Shown here piece by piece: positions 1 to 7,994 of a DNA stretch of 32,411 bases. The position numbers and the translations under genes were made by a program. The stretch is taken from NCBI GenBank assembly GCA_004557655.1, contig SFGJ01000017.1, positions 1 through 32,411 of the forward strand. The letters run 5' to 3'. This stretch comes from Clostridiales bacterium. Lineage in GTDB: Bacteria > Bacillota > Clostridia > Oscillospirales > Oscillospiraceae. Below the pieces are notes generated by a model, which ran no database searches, was not told the origin of the DNA, and saw only the letters and a list, made by a program, of their open reading frames with translations. Within the stretch, counting starts at the first letter, position 1; each line of letters begins with the position of its first letter.

Positions 1-1
1 T

Positions 2-169
2 GAGCGCAGCCACCGCGAGGATCAGAAACGCTTCTACTCTTGCCACTCGTTCTATTCCTTGGATGACTTTGCAAAGCAGCTTGCCGTCCACAACCGCCGC
101 TCCAACAACTTGCCCATGAGACCCCTCCGCTGGATGGCTCCCGCTGAGGTCACTGTCCAATATGTTTGA
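2..169 (+). pseudogene. C-terminal remnant of an IS481/IS3-like DDE transposase
   Basis: An open frame enters from the left edge and ends at TGA 167-169. The 55 residues include ERSHREDQKRFY, a Phe/Tyr/Ser-rich stretch, and HNRRSNNLPMRPL near the end. This matches the C-terminal end of integrase-core transposases of the IS481/IS3 type, where 'GKVERSHR' precedes the last catalytic region and 'YN..PMRPL.W.SP' closes the protein. The upstream DDE core is outside the window, so the full gene could still be intact. No terminal inverted repeat was recognised after the stop. The gene is oriented toward the integrase tail and tRNA fragment to its right, which makes this end of the window a mobile-element junction. 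Confidence 0.7.
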
Positions 170-480
170 CAAACCTACAAAACAGCCTTTAAACAGAAAG
201 CAACCCTATGCTCCGCTATCAAATCATAGTGTTACAGTAGATAGAAATATTTTACTATAAAATGCTGAGGGCGATATTCTATTCCTACAAGCCGTATATA
301 TGAATCAGAAAAATGTCCATTGGATATTAAATCCTCACGGCAGCCCTACGCCATCAACTTCAAAAAAAGAGGCTTCCATTTGTAAGGTCTTTCCATTGCA
401 CAGATAACGGGAGAACTACTGATTCAAGAATACAACCACCATACTAGCACTCAAGAATGACATAAACTTCAAGACAGTAT
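170..480. other. Non-coding, decayed DNA between two mobile-element remnants
   Basis: No open frame of useful length, no clear promoter and no strong hairpin is visible. A short frame near 400-440 reads through Thr-Asp-Asn-Gly, a motif found around the second Asp of IS481/IS3 transposases. It is flanked by stops and is too short to call. The stretch is AT-rich compared with the rest of the window and is best read as degraded element DNA. Confidence 0.4.
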
Positions 481-597
481 TATAAACTGTGCTACCATGA
501 GGCCGGATTCACCCTCCGCACTTACACCCACGCCACCAGGCAGAAGCAGGACGAAGTAGCGGAAACTATGGGCAACTTCATGGAGCAGGTTAAGTGA
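481..597 (+). pseudogene. C-terminal tail of a tyrosine integrase
   Basis: The frame ending at TGA 595-597 reads HEAGFTLRTYTHATRQKQDE followed by a tail ending in MGNFMEQVK. In Firmicute phage/ICE tyrosine recombinases, 'LRTYTHAT...Q..A...MG.FM' is the last segment after the catalytic His and Tyr. Only about 38 codons are open; an in-frame stop lies at 463-465, so the catalytic R-H-R-Y region is absent and this is a remnant. It sits about 190 bp from a tRNA 3' half and just before a symmetric repeat array, as expected for an int gene beside its own attachment site. Confidence 0.65.
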
Positions 598-678
598 GCA
601 CAAAAGAGCAAAAAATACATGGCAGGAAGGCGAAACTTCCTGTCCTGTGCTTTCTAAACCTTTCCGCACATTTCTACG

Positions 679-726
679 TGTGGGTCACGGTGTGGGTCAG
701 GCGGTTGACCCACATTTTGACCCACA
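679..726. repeat. Four 9-bp repeats as two inverted pairs (probable integrase arm sites)
   Basis: TGTGGGTCA occurs at 679-687 and 691-699. Its exact complement TGACCCACA occurs at 706-714 and 718-726. Each pair has a 12-bp period and the two pairs face each other. Short direct repeats between an integrase gene and the core site are typical arm-type binding sites of lambda-like tyrosine recombinases. The location between the integrase tail and the tRNA core fits this; the binding role is inferred. Confidence 0.6.
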
Positions 727-749
727 CATAAAAGTGCGTTTTTCCAACA

Positions 750-785
750 AAAAAGCACCGAAAACCGAAGTTTTCGATGCTTTTT
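750..785 (-). terminator. Rho-independent terminator behind the tRNA-Thr fragment
   Basis: A stem of GAAAAC against GTTTTC with flanking AAAGCA/TGCTTT and a CGAA loop is bounded by A-runs on one side and T-runs on the other. It can work on both strands. It lies directly 3' of the tRNA half on the minus strand, where a tRNA gene would end transcription. Confidence 0.6.
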
Positions 786-830
786 GGAGCTGCTGGGCGG
801 ATTCGAACCGCCGACCTCATCCTTACCAAG
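785..830 (-). other. 3' half of tRNA-Thr(GGU): attachment-site core
   Basis: The minus strand carries, in order, an anticodon loop TTGGTAA (anticodon GGT), the 3' anticodon-stem strand GGATG, a variable region, a T arm (GGCGG, loop TTCGAAT, CCGCC), the 3' acceptor strand CAGCAGC, discriminator T and an encoded CCA. The 5' half (acceptor 5' strand, D arm, 5' anticodon stem) is missing; beyond 830 the sequence is unrelated AT-rich DNA. A tRNA cut exactly at the anticodon loop is the usual product of tyrosine-recombinase integration, where crossover occurs in the anticodon or T loop. It cannot be a functional tRNA. The last gene of the catabolic operon stops 30 bp away. Confidence 0.75.
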
Positions 831-860
831 TTTTAGGCTTATAAAATAGGCGCTGCATTT

Positions 861-2123
861 TCAAGTAAGCCCCTGCAAGTCATCCAGAAGTATCGCTGCA
901 GCCGCTTCAACGCCCACCGCAAGGCAGGATTCGTCTACACAAAAGTGTCCATTGTGGAGCGGATAGTGAGTTTTCACATCTCTGTTCCTTGTGCCAAGTT
1001 TCAAAAATACCGAAGGTACACGATGAGAAAGCACAGAAAAGTCCTCCGCAGTCATAGGGCAGTCTGTCAGCTTCTTCACCTGGCAACCCATGCGTGCCAG
1101 CACATACACATCGTGTGCGAGCATCGCTTCATCATTGCAAACAGGCGGAAGATCCATTCGGTATTCAAACTGATACTCTCCGCCAAAACTCTCGCAGACA
1201 CCTTTCAGCCGATGCTCCATCTCCCGAGGGACAAGCTCCTCCAAATAGTCTATTGCTGCACAGCGCACTGTACCCGTCAGCTCTACCTGCCCTGCCACCG
1301 TACTTCTCCGCGTACCGCCACGAATGGTCCCAATATTTAGAACAAGCGGGACCGACGGCGAGCTCCAACGGCTGACAATGGTATACAAAACATCTACCGC
1401 CTGAGCCGCCATTGCGATGGCATCCACCGAAGCCTGTGGCATACCTGCATGGCCACCTCGGCCAAGTAAAGATATATAAAAATTGCCTGACCCAGCCATA
1501 GCAATTTTTTCTTCATATCCTATCGTTCCGACATCCAGGGAAGGCCAGCAGTGCATGGCTAAAGCCCGCACAACATTCCCGTCTTTTCCACTTAGAATCC
1601 CTTGCTCAACGGCTGCAGCAGCCGCACGCTTACCTACTGGCCGCTCCGTGTAGCAGCAAAACTCCTCTTGCTGCCCCTCGATTAAAGGCAGTTCTTCCGA
1701 TGGTTGAAAAAAAATTTTCGCCGTGCCGTGGAGCTCTTCGCGGCATGTATACAAAAGCTTTGCCACTCCCACCGCAATGGCCGTATGCACATCGTGGCCG
1801 CAGGCATGACACACATTCTCATTTACAGACGCATATGTCTCACCGCACAGATCCGTACAATTCCGCAGTGCATCCATATCCGCGCGGTACATAACCACAG
1901 GCCCGGGATATTTTCCCTTCACTGTGGCAACAATGCCCGTCTCGGCAATCCCGGTGGTAATGTCCTTAGAAGAAAATCCAAATGAACAGAGCGCCTGCAC
2001 TATCTTTTCCGCCGTTCTATGCTCCTGCCCGCCACTTTCCGGGTTCATATGCAAGTCGCGCCGAAATTTCCGCAGAAACGGGTATAACAGCGAAATCTGC
2101 TCTTGTAACTCTTTCTTTTGCAT
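861..2123 (-). CDS. M20-family (M20D-like) amidohydrolase / N-acyl-amino-acid deacylase
   Basis: This 420-residue protein is the last gene of the minus operon, 20 bp after the MBL-fold gene, with an AGGGGG site before its ATG. It carries the dinuclear-metal motifs of M20D hydrolases: HACGHDVH at 106-113, the EE pair at 143-144, and a C-terminal AEDFS motif followed by LKLGTRN. The middle GTIRGGTRRSTV stretch belongs to the dimerisation domain. Relatives cleave N-acyl amino acids, hippurate or indole-acetyl amino acids in the cytoplasm; no signal peptide is seen. After EE the usual short Gly-rich loop is replaced by a longer acidic, Cys-containing insert (about 145-170), so substrate choice may differ. 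In this cluster it could release an amino acid for the neighbouring aminotransferase (inference). Confidence 0.85.
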   Translation of the reverse strand: MQKKELQEQISLLYPFLRKFRRDLHMNPESGGQEHRTAEKIVQALCSFGFSSKDITTGIAETGIVATVKGKYPGPVVMYRADMDALRNCTDLCGETYASVNENVCHACGHDVHTAIAVGVAKLLYTCREELHGTAKIFFQPSEELPLIEGQQEEFCCYTERPVGKRAAAAAVEQGILSGKDGNVVRALAMHCWPSLDVGTIGYEEKIAMAGSGNFYISLLGRGGHAGMPQASVDAIAMAAQAVDVLYTIVSRWSSPSVPLVLNIGTIRGGTRRSTVAGQVELTGTVRCAAIDYLEELVPREMEHRLKGVCESFGGEYQFEYRMDLPPVCNDEAMLAHDVYVLARMGCQVKKLTDCPMTAEDFSVLSHRVPSVFLKLGTRNRDVKTHYPLHNGHFCVDESCLAVGVEAAAAILLDDLQGLT

Positions 2124-2143
2124 GGTCTAACCCCCTTGCCGGT

Positions 2144-2872
2144 CTAAAGATTCCGGAGCATAGCGCAGCCCGGCTGGAGTAACCGCTGGAATACACGATG
2201 ACCGCCAGTGAGCAAAAACGCTTGATGGCCGGTAAACAGCGCATCCACATGCAGCGCATCCGCCTTGCGTAAGCTTTCCAAATATGGTTGCCACCGGCAA
2301 TCCCATGTCTTCTGCATACTCACTCTATCCTTAGGAAATGCCAGATCACCGGAAAACAGCATCCGCTTTCCTCCGTATGTCCAGAAAAACCCTGTGTGGT
2401 CATCACTGTGCCCGGGGAAACTCATCAATTGCAGCACAATATCTCCCACATGAATCATATCCTCATCGGAAACGGTCTGCACATTAGACGGGGTATACTG
2501 ATAATCTGAAGGATAGATACCGCTTCCCTGCGCCGCATCCAGAGAAAGCTTCGTCCTGGGGTCTGTCGCAATGAATGCACCGGTGAGCTGAGAACCCACC
2601 ACCGCCGCACCGGTCATTACCGCAAGTTGTGCTGCGCCTCCACTGTGATCACAGTGTCCATGGGTCAAGATGATCTTGCCGATCCTCCGATAGTCAAACC
2701 CCGCGCGCGTGACATTGGTAATGATCTGTTGACTGTCAACGCCTGCGCCGCTGTCTATCAGAGCAAGTTCACTGCCGCCATCCAGGAGATAAACAGTGCA
2801 GTCCAATGCGTTGGACATTCCAAAACTGTTGTCCCCTCCGCCAACGACCCATACTCGTTCATGAATCTGCAT
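2144..2872 (-). CDS. Metallo-beta-lactamase-fold hydrolase
   Basis: The start is set at ATG 2872 because AGGAGG lies 7 bp upstream; a longer frame to 2911 has no such site. The protein has 242 residues. It has the MBL zinc motif HGHCDH at 71-76, a further His in FPGHSDDHT (155), an Asp in FSGDLAF (176) and a late His in FTGHQAF. These are the ligands of a two-metal hydrolase of the glyoxalase II / general MBL type. The length is normal and no signal peptide is present. It sits between the aminotransferase and the M20 hydrolase, so a thioester, lactone or amide hydrolysis step is plausible. The family is too broad to name the substrate. Confidence 0.85.
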   Translation of the reverse strand: MQIHERVWVVGGGDNSFGMSNALDCTVYLLDGGSELALIDSGAGVDSQQIITNVTRAGFDYRRIGKIILTHGHCDHSGGAAQLAVMTGAAVVGSQLTGAFIATDPRTKLSLDAAQGSGIYPSDYQYTPSNVQTVSDEDMIHVGDIVLQLMSFPGHSDDHTGFFWTYGGKRMLFSGDLAFPKDRVSMQKTWDCRWQPYLESLRKADALHVDALFTGHQAFLLTGGHRVFQRLLQPGCAMLRNL

Positions 2873-2891
2873 CTTTATCCTCCTATATAAA

Positions 2892-2939
2892 TAAAAGCGG
2901 CTATACGACATCCGATCACTCTTCCGACGTATGCCGCTT
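2892..2939 (-). terminator. Intercistronic hairpin with T-rich tail (possible leaky terminator)
   Basis: On the minus strand AAGCGGCATACG pairs with CGTATAGCCGCTT (one small bulge) around a loop of about 20 nt and is followed by TTTTATTTATA. It lies between the aminotransferase stop and the MBL-fold gene. It may lower transcription of the last two operon genes or mark a processing site. Confidence 0.5.
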
Positions 2940-2966
2940 GTCCTTATAATAACCGTCAGCCCTTAG

Positions 2967-4154
2967 CTATGCAAGAGACATCTTATTTACAAATGTACGT
3001 ATACGCATGAGTCCTTCTGCAATTTCATTTGCGGAAGCCGCATATGACAGCCGCACATAGCCGGAAAACGCCTCACCAAAGGCAATACCCGGAACAACAG
3101 CTACTCCCACTTCCTCGAGCAGTGCTTCAGCGAACTCTGCACCGTCAACTCCAAGACCTCGTACATTGACGAACGCATAGAATGCGCCACGCGGCTCAGG
3201 CATACTCAAGCCCTTTGTTTGCCGTATGCCGTCGCAAATCAGCTTGCGGCGATGCGAAAACTCACTCACCATGTTGTCAATCGCCTTTTTACAAGCTGTG
3301 CTGTTCATCTGCTCGGATAAACTGCGCTGCACAAAGACTGGAAGGCACGTTGTATTGTACTGATGCAGCTTCAGGATAGGTAAGAGAAGCTGTTCCTCCG
3401 TGGCAACATATCCAACACGCCAGCCTGTCATCGCATAGGCCTTGGAGAAGCCGTTGATCACAATTGTGCGCTCTTTCATGCCCGGAAATGTGGCAATGGA
3501 GGTATGGACCACACCATCATAAATAATACGCTCATAAATCTCGTCCGACAGTACCAGCAGATCATGCTTCACTGCAATTTTGGCTATCTGTTCCAGCACA
3601 CACGGATCATATACCGTCCCGGATGGGTTCTGTGGATCATTAATGATAAGCATTTTCGTCTTATCTGTAATGCGATCCTCCAATTCCTTAGGGTTGATCT
3701 GAAAGTTGTTTTCCTCCGACAGAGGAATCTCCACCGTCTTTGCACCCACAAGGTTCAGCATATTCCTGTAGTTCATATAGGCAGGTGTAAATACGATTAC
3801 TTCGTCGCCTTCGTCTATGTAGGCAAGAATTGCATCCAGAATCCCCTCCGCTGCGCCTGCAGTCAGAAGAATGTCCGTTTCCGGGTTGTAGGTCAAGCCG
3901 TTCTCTTCCCGGAGTTTTTTGCATATCTCGCGACGAAGTTCGATAGTTCCTCGATTCGGGCCATAATGGGTCAATTTGTCGTCCATAGCCCGTTTGGCGG
4001 ATGCAACGATCTCTTCCGGTGTGTCAAAATCGGGCTCTCCGATCTCGAAATGGATAATACTCCTCCCGGCCGCTTCCAGTTCCTTAGCCCGGTCACGAAC
4101 TTTTCTTACGGGGGAAAACGCCACACGCTGTATCCTCTTTGATGCGAGTATCAT
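2967..4154 (-). CDS. PLP-dependent class I aminotransferase (AspAT-like, fold type I)
   Basis: The 395-residue length is normal for the family. GEPDFDTPE (39-47) is the N-terminal signature, DPQNPSGT (173-180) the cofactor-binding Asn region, SDEIYE (203-208) the Asp/Tyr pair that holds the pyridine ring, and FSKAYAMTGWR (236-246) carries the Schiff-base Lys at 238. A GYVRLSY segment near 365-371 carries the carboxylate-binding Arg. It exchanges an amino group between an amino acid and a 2-oxoacid. ATG at 4154 is preceded by GAGAAAGG. The gene follows the flavin reductase by 25 bp, so they are co-transcribed. Donor specificity (aspartate, alanine, aromatic or other) cannot be read from the sequence. 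Confidence 0.88.
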   Translation of the reverse strand: MILASKRIQRVAFSPVRKVRDRAKELEAAGRSIIHFEIGEPDFDTPEEIVASAKRAMDDKLTHYGPNRGTIELRREICKKLREENGLTYNPETDILLTAGAAEGILDAILAYIDEGDEVIVFTPAYMNYRNMLNLVGAKTVEIPLSEENNFQINPKELEDRITDKTKMLIINDPQNPSGTVYDPCVLEQIAKIAVKHDLLVLSDEIYERIIYDGVVHTSIATFPGMKERTIVINGFSKAYAMTGWRVGYVATEEQLLLPILKLHQYNTTCLPVFVQRSLSEQMNSTACKKAIDNMVSEFSHRRKLICDGIRQTKGLSMPEPRGAFYAFVNVRGLGVDGAEFAEALLEEVGVAVVPGIAFGEAFSGYVRLSYAASANEIAEGLMRIRTFVNKMSLA

Positions 4155-4179
4155 TTCTTATCCTTTCTCCGCTATAGCA

Positions 4180-6141
4180 TCAGATTCGATACATACCCAC
4201 ATAATAGCCGTCATGAATAGCTCCCACAAGTCCGCGGGCTTCTTTGGCGTCACCAATCTCAAAGACTTTACCCGCAGGACCCGTCCTCTGCAGGTGTTCA
4301 AAGAGGCTCTCGTTCCGTTTATAGCCGGAGGCCAACAGAACGCTGTCGCCGTCAAAGTGAATCTGCTCGCCATTGATGCGCACATCGATGCCATCCCCGT
4401 GGATCGCAGTGACCTGTGCACCACCGTAAACCTCAATGTTGTGCTCATCCATTTTGTGGAACAAGGCGGAACGCGTTGTCGGGTGGTCATCCGCCATAAT
4501 TTTGTCGCGGGGGATCATTTCAAAGATGCGCACAGTCTTCCCCATCTCGCTCAGCATCCAAGCTGCTTCCATCCCAACCTTACCTGCACCGATAATGTTG
4601 ACGGTGTTCCTAACGGCAAAGTCTGCGGGATGAACCATGACCTCCTCCGCTACAAACACATTACTTCCGTCAATGCCGCTGATAGGAGGGCGTGCGGGGA
4701 TACCACCGACAGCAAGTACCACTGCATCGTAGCTCTCCGACTTGATCAGTTCATCCGCCTTTTCAGGCGTTATCTCCGAGTTGAAGCGCACATCGATGCT
4801 GCGATCGCTGATTTCCTTTTCATAGTAATCCAAAAGCCTCTTCACACGCGCTTTGAAATCTGGTGCGGATGCTGCCCGCAGTGCGCCGCCCAAACAGTCG
4901 CTTCGCTCAAATATCGTCACCGTATGCCCACGATCGTGGGCACGGATGGCCGCCTCCATACCACCAGGGCCACCGCCAACGATCATGACCTTTTGAGGAT
5001 GGTCTGTCTTGCCCAGCCCATTGTCGTAGAACTCACGCAGAAGGCCGCCATTCACCGCACATACAAGGTCGGTGCCGGCCAATGTATGCTTGTGGCACAG
5101 CATGCAGCCAATGCAGGGACGTACATTTCCGCCCTCCTGCAGCTTGGAACCCCAATGGGCGTCTGCCAGGAAGCCACGGCCCACGGCCACCATGTCCGTG
5201 ACACCGGTACAGATCAGATCATTGGCATCCTCCGGCTCCACCACGGCGCTGGCCAGGATCACAGGAACGGATACCGCCTTCTTCACTACGTCGGCCAGGG
5301 GAGCCAAGCAATTCTTGCCGTCGTACATACACGGCACGGAGGGATACTTGGTGAACTCATGGCCGGGAATAGTACTGGAGGTAGAGGAAACATGGATGTA
5401 ATCAACGCCGTAGCTCTCGATGGCCTTGGCGATGGCCGCCGCGTCCTCGATCTTCACACCGCCCTCCAGCTCCTCATAGGCCGCCATCTTGAAGCCGATG
5501 ATGAACTTGGGGCCGCAGGACTCCCGAATGGCCTCGATGATCAGCTTCGCAAAGCGCAGACGGTTCTCCAGAGAGCCGCCGAATTCATCTGTGCGCTTGT
5601 TGGTAGCGGGGGAAATGAACTCATTGATTAGATAGCCGTGACAGCCGTGGACCTCTACGCCGTCAAAGCTGGCCCGCTGGGCCCGAATAGCCGCGGTACG
5701 CCAGTCTTCTACCAGCTCGTAGATCTCCGGCACGGTCAGCGCCTCAGGGATTTCCTTATAAAGAGGGGAAGCAATAGCTGAAGGCGCAATGCATCGCTTG
5801 CCCGTCACCTTGCTGGCGGCGCGGCCACCGTGGAGGGCGACCTGCATAACGATGCGGCTGTCATATGCGTGCACGCTGGCGGCCAAGCGACTCAGCGAGG
5901 GGATCAGCCGATCGGAATAAATTTGCATGGAGGGAATCCAGGTATATCCTTCCTTTACGGCGGTCAGTTCTGGAATGATCAAGCCCGCACCGCCTTTGGC
6001 GCGCTCCTCCAGGTACAGAGAACAGCGTTCACTGATGGTACCATCCATCAAGTTGCTGCGCGTTCCCATAGGAGCAAGCACTATCCGGTTGCGCACTGTT
6101 ATCTCACCCAGCTTGATAGGGCTATACATATCTGTACTCAT
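4180..6141 (-). CDS. NADH:flavin oxidoreductase / 2,4-dienoyl-CoA reductase-like (FMN, 4Fe-4S, FAD)
   Basis: This 653-residue protein has the three-part architecture of FadH/BaiH-like enoate reductases. The old-yellow-enzyme TIM barrel covers about 1-335, with APMGTRS near 23-29 and VEVHGCHGYL (162-171) leading into NEF.SP and a DEFGGS segment. Iron-sulfur cysteines follow at 343, 346, 349 and 361. The C-terminal dinucleotide domain has VGGGPGG (388-394) and a second GAGKVG. Such enzymes move electrons from NAD(P)H to reduce an activated C=C bond. The third cysteine is spaced C-x2-C-x2-C, not the C-x2-C-x3-C of E. coli FadH as I recall it. ATG at 6141 has AAAGGAG upstream, and dctQ ends 5 bp before. 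GC at third positions drops in the C-terminal part. Confidence 0.88.
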   Translation of the reverse strand: MSTDMYSPIKLGEITVRNRIVLAPMGTRSNLMDGTISERCSLYLEERAKGGAGLIIPELTAVKEGYTWIPSMQIYSDRLIPSLSRLAASVHAYDSRIVMQVALHGGRAASKVTGKRCIAPSAIASPLYKEIPEALTVPEIYELVEDWRTAAIRAQRASFDGVEVHGCHGYLINEFISPATNKRTDEFGGSLENRLRFAKLIIEAIRESCGPKFIIGFKMAAYEELEGGVKIEDAAAIAKAIESYGVDYIHVSSTSSTIPGHEFTKYPSVPCMYDGKNCLAPLADVVKKAVSVPVILASAVVEPEDANDLICTGVTDMVAVGRGFLADAHWGSKLQEGGNVRPCIGCMLCHKHTLAGTDLVCAVNGGLLREFYDNGLGKTDHPQKVMIVGGGPGGMEAAIRAHDRGHTVTIFERSDCLGGALRAASAPDFKARVKRLLDYYEKEISDRSIDVRFNSEITPEKADELIKSESYDAVVLAVGGIPARPPISGIDGSNVFVAEEVMVHPADFAVRNTVNIIGAGKVGMEAAWMLSEMGKTVRIFEMIPRDKIMADDHPTTRSALFHKMDEHNIEVYGGAQVTAIHGDGIDVRINGEQIHFDGDSVLLASGYKRNESLFEHLQRTGPAGKVFEIGDAKEARGLVGAIHDGYYVGMYRI

Positions 6142-6146
6142 GGGTA

Positions 6147-6653
6147 TTACTCCTTTGTATTGTCGATGTTCTTATGTCCGAACAGCTCCGTAACGGAATC
6201 AATGATCTTCTCGATGAGGAAAAGAACGGATGTCACGCCGAATACAGGCAGGGACAAATAGGCAAAGCCTGTGGGCCAGCGCAGAGAGGTGTAATAAAGG
6301 CCCATTTTGACCTTCACCACAGTAAGGCCGTGATACCCCAGCACCAGGCAAAATGCCAAAAGCAAAATCCTTGTAATAATACTCAAGGCCAGCTTCAGCT
6401 TAGGCGGCAGCTTGTCGACCAGGAAGGTCACCGCCAGATGGTCGGCGCGGTGGAACAGCACCGCACAGCCCAGCATCATGACCCAGCAGGTCAGCAGAAC
6501 GCAGAAATCCTGCGCCCACAGTAGGGATACCTTAAAAAAGCCGCGTAGAATGATCTGTGCCACAGAAACGCCAAACAGGGCTATGAACAAGGTTGTAGCA
6601 GCAACGAGCATGGACTTGTCCAGAATACTTAAGAACTTTTTATATGTCTTCAT
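6147..6653 (-). CDS. dctQ: TRAP transporter small membrane subunit (DctQ)
   Basis: This 168-residue protein has four predicted membrane segments (about 14-36, 45-66, 86-108, 125-150), the usual DctQ size and topology. After the second helix it carries the family-typical HRADHL stretch. The small subunit partners DctM to form the Na+-driven permease for substrate delivered by DctP. The gene follows dctM by 4 bp, with GGAGG of its ribosome site inside the end of dctM, implying translational coupling. It lies downstream of dctM instead of between dctP and dctM. Confidence 0.88.
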   Translation of the reverse strand: MKTYKKFLSILDKSMLVAATTLFIALFGVSVAQIILRGFFKVSLLWAQDFCVLLTCWVMMLGCAVLFHRADHLAVTFLVDKLPPKLKLALSIITRILLLAFCLVLGYHGLTVVKVKMGLYYTSLRWPTGFAYLSLPVFGVTSVLFLIEKIIDSVTELFGHKNIDNTKE

Positions 6654-6657
6654 TCTA

Positions 6658-7944
6658 TCAAGCCTCCATCAGCAGATTCGGCAACCAGGTGGAAAGAGGC
6701 TCCCAAAAGGTAACCGCCAGTAAGCATACCAGGAACGCGCCGATATAGGGAATACACTGTTTTGTCAATCGGTCAAAGGAAACACCGGATATCTTGGACT
6801 CCACATACAGCAGCGCACCCACAGGAGGAGTCAGCAGACCGATCATCAGATTCATGACCACGACCACGCCGAAATGCACAGGGTCGATGCCGAGGCCCGT
6901 TGCAATGGGCATCAGCACAGGCATGAAAATTGTGATGGCGGGGATAGCGTCCATGATCATGCCGATGAGCAGCAGGAACAGGTTCACGATGAGCAGGAAC
7001 ACAACCGGGGTCAGATTCATAGCTGCCACCACGTTGGAGATTAGCTTGGGCACCTGCTCCACGGCCAGGAACCAGGAGAACAGGCCGCCGGCGCCGAACA
7101 GAGCCATCAATGCGGCGGAGGAGGACACGGTCTTTTTCATGGCTTCCCAGAACACCTTTAGGTTAATGGTTTTGTAGAAGACCACGCCGATGATGAGCAC
7201 ATAGAAAGCTGCCAGCATGGCCACCTCGGTGATGGTGACAAAGCCGGAGAACACGCCCACGATGATGATGACGGGGGCAAGCAGAGCCAGACCGGCGCCC
7301 TTAAACAAACGCCAGAATTCGCTCCAGGACTGCTCCACACGGGTAATGGTATGGTCCACGCGCTTGAGCTTATAGCGGCAGACCGCAAGCAAAGCCAGCG
7401 TCATGAGAACTCCGGGGACAATGCCTCCCATGAGGATCCGGCCCGTGGACACATTGCACAGCATGGCCAGAAACACCAAGGGGATGCTTGGGGGAATGAT
7501 AGGGCCCAGGACGGAGGAGCAGCAGTTGATAGCCGCGGAGAAATCCTCCGGATAGCCTTCCTTGCGCATTTCAGGAATCAATACAGAGGAAACTGCGGAA
7601 CAGTCAGCCGGTGCGGAACCGGAAATGCAGGCCACCAGCATATTTACAAAAACGGCAGCATAAGCCAGGCCGCCCTTGAATTTTCCGATAAAGAACTGGG
7701 AGAAAACAATGAGTCTTTTGGTCATGCCGGACAGGTTCATCAGCTCACCCACCAGCATGAAGAAAGGAATGGCCAACAGCGAGTAGCTGCTGATGCCGTC
7801 CACAAATTTAGATGCCACCAGATTCAGCGGCGCGTTGTCGCTTATAAGCAGATATGTTACGCCGGAGATGCCCATGGAGGCAAAGATCTCTACGCCGAAG
7901 AACAAAAACACAAATAAGAGACCGAAAATAAGTAAAAGGATCAC
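6658..7944 (-). CDS. dctM: TRAP transporter large permease subunit (DctM)
   Basis: This 428-residue, very hydrophobic protein has about 12 membrane segments and DctM signatures: SGSAPADCSAVSSVLIPEM near 110, and the GPIIPPSIPLV loop near 150, a Gly/Pro signature of ion-transporter superfamily proteins. It forms the translocation path for a carboxylate solute with Na+ co-transport. The start codon is GTG at 7944, set by AGGAGGT seven bases upstream. It is separated from dctP by 119 bp holding a strong hairpin, so it probably shares the dctP transcript at a lower level. Confidence 0.92.
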   Translation of the reverse strand: MILLLIFGLLFVFLFFGVEIFASMGISGVTYLLISDNAPLNLVASKFVDGISSYSLLAIPFFMLVGELMNLSGMTKRLIVFSQFFIGKFKGGLAYAAVFVNMLVACISGSAPADCSAVSSVLIPEMRKEGYPEDFSAAINCCSSVLGPIIPPSIPLVFLAMLCNVSTGRILMGGIVPGVLMTLALLAVCRYKLKRVDHTITRVEQSWSEFWRLFKGAGLALLAPVIIIVGVFSGFVTITEVAMLAAFYVLIIGVVFYKTINLKVFWEAMKKTVSSSAALMALFGAGGLFSWFLAVEQVPKLISNVVAAMNLTPVVFLLIVNLFLLLIGMIMDAIPAITIFMPVLMPIATGLGIDPVHFGVVVVMNLMIGLLTPPVGALLYVESKISGVSFDRLTKQCIPYIGAFLVCLLAVTFWEPLSTWLPNLLMEA

Positions 7945-7994
7945 TGTATATACCTCCTGTTGTCACCAAATATCTTGCTGCTTTGATTTGATTC

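Noticed and set aside
400..440. Thr-Asp-Asn-Gly motif suggesting a second transposase copy
   Set aside because: The frame is only about 20 codons between stops and the residues around the motif do not follow the IS481 pattern.
647..844. A 65-codon open frame containing CWADSNRRPH
   Set aside because: This is the familiar artefact of translating the antisense strand of a tRNA 3' end; there is no ribosome site and the DNA is explained by the repeats, terminator and tRNA half.
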